DNA of 10,357 nucleotides from Sandaracinaceae bacterium (GTDB lineage: Bacteria; Myxococcota_A; Polyangia; Polyangiales; Sandaracinaceae), in contig JANWYL010000102.1 of the NCBI GenBank assembly GCA_025056955.1, forward strand, positions 1 to 10,357, given 5' to 3'. Position 1 is the first letter of the stretch. Each line of letters begins with the position of its first letter. This document shows positions 6,287-10,357 of this stretch, one piece after another. The position numbers were made by a program, and so were the translations under genes. Below the pieces are notes generated by a model. The model was not told the origin of the DNA and searched no databases. It saw nothing but the letters and a program-made list of their open reading frames with translations.

Positions 6287-6730
6287 CTAGGTGTCAGAGG
6301 CGCGCTTTAAACCAAAGCGCTCGGCGAGAAGGTCATCGTATTTATCAGCGAGGCGGCCAACGGTCCGCACCATCGCTTCGATTTCAGAAGGGTCGAGGTC
6401 TTCGGTGCTGCGTTGTGCGACGACGACAATTTGATTTTGATAGAGCGCAAAGGCAGCGCCTTGGGTGGCATGGAGGTTGGCTTCAAGCAGGAATCGGTAG
6501 ACTTCCGAAGGAGGGGAATCCACGAGCTTGGCGCATGGCGCAAACACGTGGAGGTGGCCTTTTTCTTCCGCATCACCTCGGAGCCAGATGAGCACGTGGG
6601 CGCTCCCGCGGCGTAGAGCATAGGCCTTGATGGCGTTTTCGTGGGCAATTTCGGCTTGTTTTGGGTTTACGCCGAGCTTTGCGATCACTCCTTCGATCTT
6701 TGCGATGATTTCCTCAAGGTGAGCATTCAT
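6287..6730 (-). CDS. YbjN / type III secretion chaperone-like (CesT-fold) small protein
   Basis: A small soluble protein of 147 residues. The pattern is an N-terminal helix (LEEIIAKIEGVIAKLG, 5-20), a run of short strands including VLIWLRG and HLHVFAPCAKL (46-69), and a helix with VYRFLLEANLHAT (77-89). A strand pair follows (AAFALYQNQIVVVAQR, 92-107), and then a long helix from LDPSEIEAMVRTVGRLADKYDDLL. The 'LLEAN...G..FALYQNQIVVV' core followed by 'LD..E......V..LAD.YD..L' is typical of the YbjN/CesT superfamily, whose members bind peptides or act as secretion chaperones. No secretion apparatus is visible nearby, so a type III role is not implied. The start at 6730 is chosen because GAAGAGG lies eight bases upstream. 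The frame continues upstream, but that part is Pro/Arg-rich antisense read-through of the neighbouring gene. It is convergent with the fumarase and divergent from the gene at 6841. Confidence 0.78.
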   Translation of the reverse strand: MNAHLEEIIAKIEGVIAKLGVNPKQAEIAHENAIKAYALRRGSAHVLIWLRGDAEEKGHLHVFAPCAKLVDSPPSEVYRFLLEANLHATQGAAFALYQNQIVVVAQRSTEDLDPSEIEAMVRTVGRLADKYDDLLAERFGLKRASDT

Positions 6731-6840
6731 CTGTTGAGCCTCTTCTTTGCCGTGTGTATTCGATTCGTAGGGTTTTGGCCACATGGGCTTGTAATTTGCT
6801 GCTTTTGGATCACCCTGAAGGGGTACTGCGACGAGGCGAA

Positions 6841-7557
6841 ATGCGTGAAAGCTCTCCTCATTTTGCGTTTGAAAGGGCGATTGAAGGTTTGGCCAAGACG
6901 ATCCCTGGCGAGGAGGTATTGGCCGCAAGGGCCTCTTTTGAACGGCGAACAGGTGCTGCCTTCCCGAGCGATCCCTTTTATGAGGAGCGGACGCGTGCAT
7001 TTCTTGAGGAGCTCGTGTGCGAGCACCTTTTGCCGAGCGGGGAGACGCCTGCCCAGGCGACATTGCGCCAAAGTGTTAGGCAAGAAGATGCCATCGATCG
7101 AGAGGTGCTGGTCGCCCTTGGGCGGGCGGAGCGGGGGCTTTTTCAGGTCGAGGAGAGAGGGGGAAAGAGACTGCTTCGATGCCTATTTGGCAATGTACGC
7201 TACGACATCACGATGGATTCCGGCGGACTTGACTGGACAGGGCGCCTGGGAGGTGGGGAGATTTTCGATGGGCGCCTTGTGCCTTTTGCTTCTGGACTGC
7301 GACTGCTTCCGGGGCTGATTTTTCATCCGCCACAGGCGGTGGCTTGCGTGGTCGAAATCGTTAAGCAGGCCAAGGAAAGGCGCGTCGCAAGGCGTGATGT
7401 GCTCGATGGGCTTTTGCGGATGCGCATGCGCCATGACCGCTTTCCTGGCGTCCATCCAAAGCACTTTTATCGCTTCGAAGCGCTTTGGGATTTGGAAATT
7501 CGAAGCGCTTCGTGGAGACGTCACGGAAAAGTGCTTGCTTGGCCTGGGGCGCAGTGA
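6841..7557 (+). CDS. Conserved-looking hypothetical protein, 238 residues
   Basis: A soluble, Arg- and Glu-rich protein with no signal peptide or membrane segment. Visible traits are an N-terminal helical part (FERAIEGLAKTIPGEEVLAARASFERRTG, 10-38) and a FPSDPFYEERTRAFLEELV segment (41-59). A central beta-rich region follows (RGLFQVEERGGKRLLRCLFGNVRYDI, with DGRLVPF at 143-149, and LLPGLIFHPPQAV at 155-167). A basic helical C-terminus ends around DVLDGLLRMRMRHDRFPG. The 'RGLF.V......DL/NV.......FDGRLV......LLPG.IFHP..A' layout resembles uncharacterised proteins I recall from myxobacterial genomes, but I cannot name a family or function. The ATG at 6841 is preferred over the GTG at 6754 because GAGG precedes it by four bases, and because the upstream residues (MYSIRRVLATWACNLLLL) overlap the divergent control region. 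The last ~24 residues (WDLEIRSASWRRHG...) are coded by a locally repeated sequence and may be an extension. Confidence 0.72.
   Translation: MRESSPHFAFERAIEGLAKTIPGEEVLAARASFERRTGAAFPSDPFYEERTRAFLEELVCEHLLPSGETPAQATLRQSVRQEDAIDREVLVALGRAERGLFQVEERGGKRLLRCLFGNVRYDITMDSGGLDWTGRLGGGEIFDGRLVPFASGLRLLPGLIFHPPQAVACVVEIVKQAKERRVARRDVLDGLLRMRMRHDRFPGVHPKHFYRFEALWDLEIRSASWRRHGKVLAWPGAQ
7474..7512. repeat. Repeated palindrome TTCGAAGCGCTT within the end of the hypothetical gene
   Basis: TTCGAAGCGCTT occurs at 7474-7485 and 7499-7510. The second copy sits in the perfect 12-bp palindrome CGAAGCGCTTCG (7501-7512), and the first overlaps the palindrome GCTTCGAAGC (7472-7481). Together they allow a 10-bp hairpin: CGAAGCGCTT (7476-7485) with AAGCGCTTCG (7503-7512), loop of 17. 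It lies in coding sequence, 45 bp before the stop. It could be a local duplication, a protein-binding site or chance. Confidence 0.5.
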
Positions 7558-7711
7558 AAAAAGGCTTGAAAAGAGGAGCAGGTTCTGGATAAGATTGCGT
7601 CCCCCTCATGAAGCCGTTGCCTTTGCGCATGCACTTGGCCTCCCTCTCAGTTGTGGTTTTTGGAGTGCGTTTGGCCAATGGGATGAGAATTTGGGGGAAG
7701 GTGTTTTTTTT

Positions 7712-7744
7712 TCCTTTGAATGAGCGCAAAAGACAAAGGATTTT
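7712..7744 (+). terminator. Weak terminator-like hairpin after the hypothetical gene
   Basis: A 7-bp stem, TCCTTTG with CAAAGGA, encloses a 15-base loop and is followed by TTTTG. It lies about 155 bp after the stop codon at 7557. The stem has only three G-C pairs and the T-run is short, so the call is weak. Confidence 0.22.
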
Positions 7745-7797
7745 GATGGGGACGTGGGCTTGCGCAGAGGCTTGGTTTCTGGGTGAGATTGGGAGAA

Positions 7798-7825
7798 TTG
7801 CCAGTTGTGCGGGATGGTTTTTAAG
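7798..7825 (+). promoter_or_regulatory. Candidate promoter for the TPR gene
   Basis: TTGCCA (7798-7803) matches TTGACA at five of six positions. After a 16-base spacer comes TTTAAG (7820-7825), matching TATAAT at four of six. Transcription would begin near 7832, leaving a leader of about 30 bases that includes the AAGGTGAGG ribosome binding site. It is the best sigma-70-like pair I found in the interval, but a match of this quality occurs often by chance. Confidence 0.35.
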
Positions 7826-7860
7826 CCTTTTGGTGCATGCTTTAAGGTGAGGCCCGGCGC

Positions 7861-10357
7861 ATGACGAGCGAGACCAACAAAAAACTCCTTGCTGCTCTCG
7901 AACTTGCCCGCTCTATGGAAGCAGGTGCTCCTTCGGAGCGCATGATTGAGGCGTGGAAAGCGGTTTTGAGGCTTGATCCCCACCACGCCGAAGCGCTGAG
8001 CGCTTTGCGGGAACTCTACCGCAAAACCCAAAAGTGGAACGCACTCGTCGATGTGCTCAAGCAAGAAGCTGAGGCGTTGCGAGGGGATGATCCTGAATCT
8101 GTAGAAAAGAAGATTTCAAAGCTCCGTGAGATGATCGAGGTGTATCGCGATCACTTGAAGCTTGAGACGATGGTCGTGAACACCTACCACGCGATTTTGG
8201 CCTTGCGTCCAAACAACACAGAGGCGCTCGATGGCCTTGCTGCGGCCTATGAGTCGATGGGGCGCTGGAACGATTTGATCCAAGTGCTCATGCGCAGGGC
8301 AGAGCTTAAAGATGATGTGGATGAGGCGATTTCAATTTACATGCGTGTTGCGAAGTTATGGCTTGAGCGCTTTTCGAATCCGAACCAAGCGACCAAGCCT
8401 CTCGAACTCATCCTTGAGAAAAAGCCAGATCACAAAGAAGCGATTCATTTGCTCAAAGACATCCATGCGAAGCGGCGAGCGTGGAAGCCTCTTTTTGATG
8501 TGATTGCCCTTGAGCTTGCCCACACTGAGGATCCCGAAGCAAAGCATGCTCTCCGCATCGAGCTTGCGCGCCTCGCAAGCGAGCGCTTGCATCGGCCTGA
8601 TGAAGCAATTCCGCTTTGGAAAGAGATCTTAGCGTCGGACCCAAGCAACAAGGAAGCCCTCGACACGCTCGAGAAGCTTGCTGAGCGAGAAAAGAACTGG
8701 GTGACTTTAAGCGAGGTGCTTGAACGTCGAGTGGAGCTTGTGGGAGACGACAAAGAGCGGGTTCGTCTGCTCACAAAGCTTGCAGGGCTTTATGCCGAGC
8801 AGCTCAATGACACGGAGCAAGCGATCAGAAGCTGGAAGCGTTTGCTTCAAATCGACCCCAAAAATCAGCGGGCCTTGCGGATGCTCCGGGATTTTTACGT
8901 GCAGGCGCAACGATGGGACGAGCTTGAAGCGCTCTATGGCGAGCAAGGAGACTGGGAGGGCTTGGCAGAGGTTTTGGGGCAGGCGGCCGAGAAAGCAACG
9001 GAGCCGGAAGTGAAAATTGCTCTTTCTTTTCGTGCAGCGCGCGTTTATGAGGAGAAAATTGGTGAGCCGCAGCGGGCTTTCCGCTCATATGAGCGGGTTC
9101 TCCAAGTTGATCCTCAAAACGCTCAGGCAGCGCGGGCCCTTTTGCCGATCTACCGGCGTGAGGAGAGGTGGTCCCGCACTCCCTCTCTTTACGATGTGTT
9201 GATTGCCCAAGAAAGCGATCCCCTGGAGCGCCTCGAGCTCATTGAGGCGGCCAGGGCCGTTGCAGAGGAAAAGCTCAGGGATGCGAATCTGGCTTTGCGT
9301 TATGCCCTTTTGGCCTATCGCACTGATCCCGTGAGCGAATCGACCCGCACCACCCTCGAGCGGGTTGCCAAGTGGGCCAAGGCGATGGGACAGGTGGCGG
9401 ATGCCTACGAAGAACGCCTCGAAAAGATTCGCACAATCGAGGAAGGAGCGCCAGAGCGTCGCTGGCTCAGGCTGCGCATTGCCGCGCTTGCCGAGGACGA
9501 GCTTGGCGATGTCGACCGGGCAGTGCGAGTGCTTCTAGAAGCGATTGAAGAGAATCCGGCCGATCGGGAGGCCATTTTAACGCTCGATTCCCTTTTCGAG
9601 AAGCACGGGCGCTACGAGGAGAAAAGAGCGCTTTTTCGGAGGCGAATCGAATGGGCGCAAGATGCGAGCGAAAAGGCGGCTCTTTGGAGAGAGCTGGCTC
9701 GGCTTGAGGCCACCCAAATCCGTGATCTCGAGTCAGCGCTGAAATCTTACAAGGAAGCAATTGCCATCGAGCCCACTGATTTGCACTCGCTTGAAGCCAT
9801 GGAGGGGGTTGCAGCGGAGCTTGGGCGTTGGGACGAGGTCGTGGGTGCGATTGAGCGGCAAAAGGAATTGCTTTCAGATTCTGCTTCCTTGCTTTCTCTT
9901 TGGACACGGCTTGGGGAAGTGTGGCTTGAGCGCCTAAAAGAGAGCGAAAAGGCGCTCGAGTGTTTTGCGGAGGCGATTCGCATCGAACCGAGACATGGAG
10001 AGGCGATAGCTGGCCTCGAGAAGATATCGAATGAGTTTCCCAAGTTGGTGCTTGAGGCGGGGCGAGTGTTGGAGAAGGCTTATGAGGCGATAGGAGACGC
10101 TGCCAAGCTTCGCATGGTGCTCGAGGTTCGCCTGGCATCGACTCAAGATGCCCGTGAGAGGCGAGGGCTGCAGCTGCGGATTGCCGAGCTTTCGGTCCAT
10201 CCCCTTGGAGAGGTCGATAGGGCATACCAAGTGCTTGAGAGCGCTTTTTTGGATGATCCGAGTGATGAAGAGGTGGCCCAGCGTTTGGCCGATGTGGCAG
10301 AGCTTGGGGGATTGCATGAGGCCCATGCGGTTACGCTTGAGACGGCACTTGGGGCAG
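7861..10357 (+). CDS. Long tetratricopeptide-type helical repeat protein, N-terminal 832 residues (runs off the right edge)
   Basis: The frame is open from the ATG at 7861 to the last base. The start is set by AAGGTGAGG eight bases upstream. The N-terminus (MTSETNKKLLAALELARSMEAG) has no signal peptide or membrane segment, so a cytoplasmic protein is likely. Nearly the whole chain is Leu/Ala/Glu/Arg-rich helix built from a repeated unit. The core is 'A[IL]..W...L..DP.N..AL..L...Y.....W..L..VL..R', followed by a second hairpin of the 'L...LA.LY.E.L.D...' kind. The anchor prolines (as in DP or EP) fall at residues 40, 117, 189, 261, 333, 418, 490, 566, 638, 710 and 800, so most intervals are exactly 72. 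Such chains form superhelical scaffolds that bind other proteins; no catalytic domain is seen. Similar very long TPR proteins are common in myxobacteria. The partner and role cannot be told from this part, and the C-terminal end may hold further domains. Confidence 0.9.
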   Translation, partial: MTSETNKKLLAALELARSMEAGAPSERMIEAWKAVLRLDPHHAEALSALRELYRKTQKWNALVDVLKQEAEALRGDDPESVEKKISKLREMIEVYRDHLKLETMVVNTYHAILALRPNNTEALDGLAAAYESMGRWNDLIQVLMRRAELKDDVDEAISIYMRVAKLWLERFSNPNQATKPLELILEKKPDHKEAIHLLKDIHAKRRAWKPLFDVIALELAHTEDPEAKHALRIELARLASERLHRPDEAIPLWKEILASDPSNKEALDTLEKLAEREKNWVTLSEVLERRVELVGDDKERVRLLTKLAGLYAEQLNDTEQAIRSWKRLLQIDPKNQRALRMLRDFYVQAQRWDELEALYGEQGDWEGLAEVLGQAAEKATEPEVKIALSFRAARVYEEKIGEPQRAFRSYERVLQVDPQNAQAARALLPIYRREERWSRTPSLYDVLIAQESDPLERLELIEAARAVAEEKLRDANLALRYALLAYRTDPVSESTRTTLERVAKWAKAMGQVADAYEERLEKIRTIEEGAPERRWLRLRIAALAEDELGDVDRAVRVLLEAIEENPADREAILTLDSLFEKHGRYEEKRALFRRRIEWAQDASEKAALWRELARLEATQIRDLESALKSYKEAIAIEPTDLHSLEAMEGVAAELGRWDEVVGAIERQKELLSDSASLLSLWTRLGEVWLERLKESEKALECFAEAIRIEPRHGEAIAGLEKISNEFPKLVLEAGRVLEKAYEAIGDAAKLRMVLEVRLASTQDARERRGLQLRIAELSVHPLGEVDRAYQVLESAFLDDPSDEEVAQRLADVAELGGLHEAHAVTLETALGA
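7954..10272 (+). repeat. Degenerate ~216-bp coding repeat (72-residue protein unit), about 11 copies
   Basis: Within the TPR-type gene the DP/EP-anchored unit recurs eleven times. Seven intervals are 71-73 residues, two are 76-77, and two longer ones (85 and 90) suggest an insertion or an extra half-hairpin. The units are diverged at DNA level, since I see no long exact repeats between them, so this is an old duplication under protein-level constraint rather than a recent tandem expansion. The limits given are approximate. Confidence 0.7.

Larger units (their letters stand above)
7558..7860. other. 303-bp non-coding interval upstream of the TPR gene
   Basis: No frame here encodes a plausible protein on either strand. 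The interval holds a T9 run (7704-7712), a weak hairpin TCCTTTG (7712-7718) with CAAAGGA (7734-7740) followed by TTTT, and a candidate promoter at 7798-7825. It ends with a good ribosome binding site, AAGGTGAGG (7844-7852), eight bases before the ATG at 7861. Otherwise it is featureless to my reading. Its length suggests that the TPR gene has its own promoter rather than sharing a transcript with the upstream gene. Confidence 0.6.

Noticed and set aside
6731..7063. N-terminal extension of the YbjN-like protein
   Set aside because: Reads antisense through the neighbouring hypothetical gene, is Pro/Arg/Gln-rich, and a good Shine-Dalgarno sequence supports the start at 6730.
7606..8064. 152-codon minus-strand frame spanning the TPR gene start
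   Set aside because: Overlaps the start of the clear TPR frame and has no recognisable domain or ribosome binding site.
9467..10225. 252-codon minus-strand frame opposite the TPR gene
   Set aside because: Pro/Ala/Ser/Arg-rich antisense shadow of an excellent TPR coding frame, with no ribosome binding site or protein-like pattern.
1..10357. Mobile elements, CRISPR arrays, tRNA genes, toxin-antitoxin or defence systems
   Set aside because: I looked for transposase or integrase motifs, regularly spaced short repeats, cloverleaf-like T-loop sequences and small paired genes, and found none that I can support.

Overview
The window looks like a stretch of ordinary bacterial chromosome with moderately high G+C content (my impression, not computed). 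The gene set suggests a Gram-negative bacterium of the former deltaproteobacterial or Myxococcota kind. Reasons are the long TPR protein built from ~72-residue units, the small YbjN/type III chaperone-like protein, a single-chain class I fumarase, and an actinobacterial-looking ferrochelatase with a Cys-rich tail. The lineage call is an inference from protein style only. I see no transposase, integrase, CRISPR array, phage gene, rRNA or tRNA.

Layout. On the minus strand from 2715 down to the left edge is a compact gatC-gatA-gatB operon for the amidotransferase that makes Gln-tRNA(Gln) and/or Asn-tRNA(Asn). gatC and gatA overlap by ATGA, gatA and gatB are 13 bases apart, and gatB runs off the edge. 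A 78-bp divergent intergenic region (2716-2793) separates it from hemH (ferrochelatase, plus strand). This region is dense in small signals: a 10-bp direct repeat, and an inverted repeat that reads as a terminator or attenuator on the gat side. From 3799 to about 4600 lie roughly 800 bp with no convincing gene; one 193-codon minus-strand frame is a weak candidate. Next comes a complete class I [4Fe-4S] fumarase (4604-6247, plus), convergent with a 147-aa YbjN/CesT-like protein (6287-6730, minus). That gene is divergent from a 238-aa protein of unknown function (6841-7557, plus). About 300 bp of non-coding sequence then leads to a TPR-type solenoid gene that starts at 7861 and leaves the window still open after 832 codons.

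How the genes fit together. The left half is housekeeping: indirect aminoacylation by GatCAB, the iron-insertion step of heme synthesis, and the fumarate/malate step of the TCA cycle. Ferrochelatase and class I fumarase both depend on iron, and the fumarase certainly (the ferrochelatase possibly) carries an Fe-S cluster, but nothing in the sequence shows co-regulation. The right half holds proteins of protein-protein interaction type: a small chaperone-like fold, an unknown, and a long helical-repeat scaffold. Their mutual orientation gives no operon evidence. I found no clearly new multi-gene system. The points most worth a second look are the gatC/hemH intergenic region, the Cys-rich tail of the ferrochelatase, and the very regular 72-residue period in the repeat protein.
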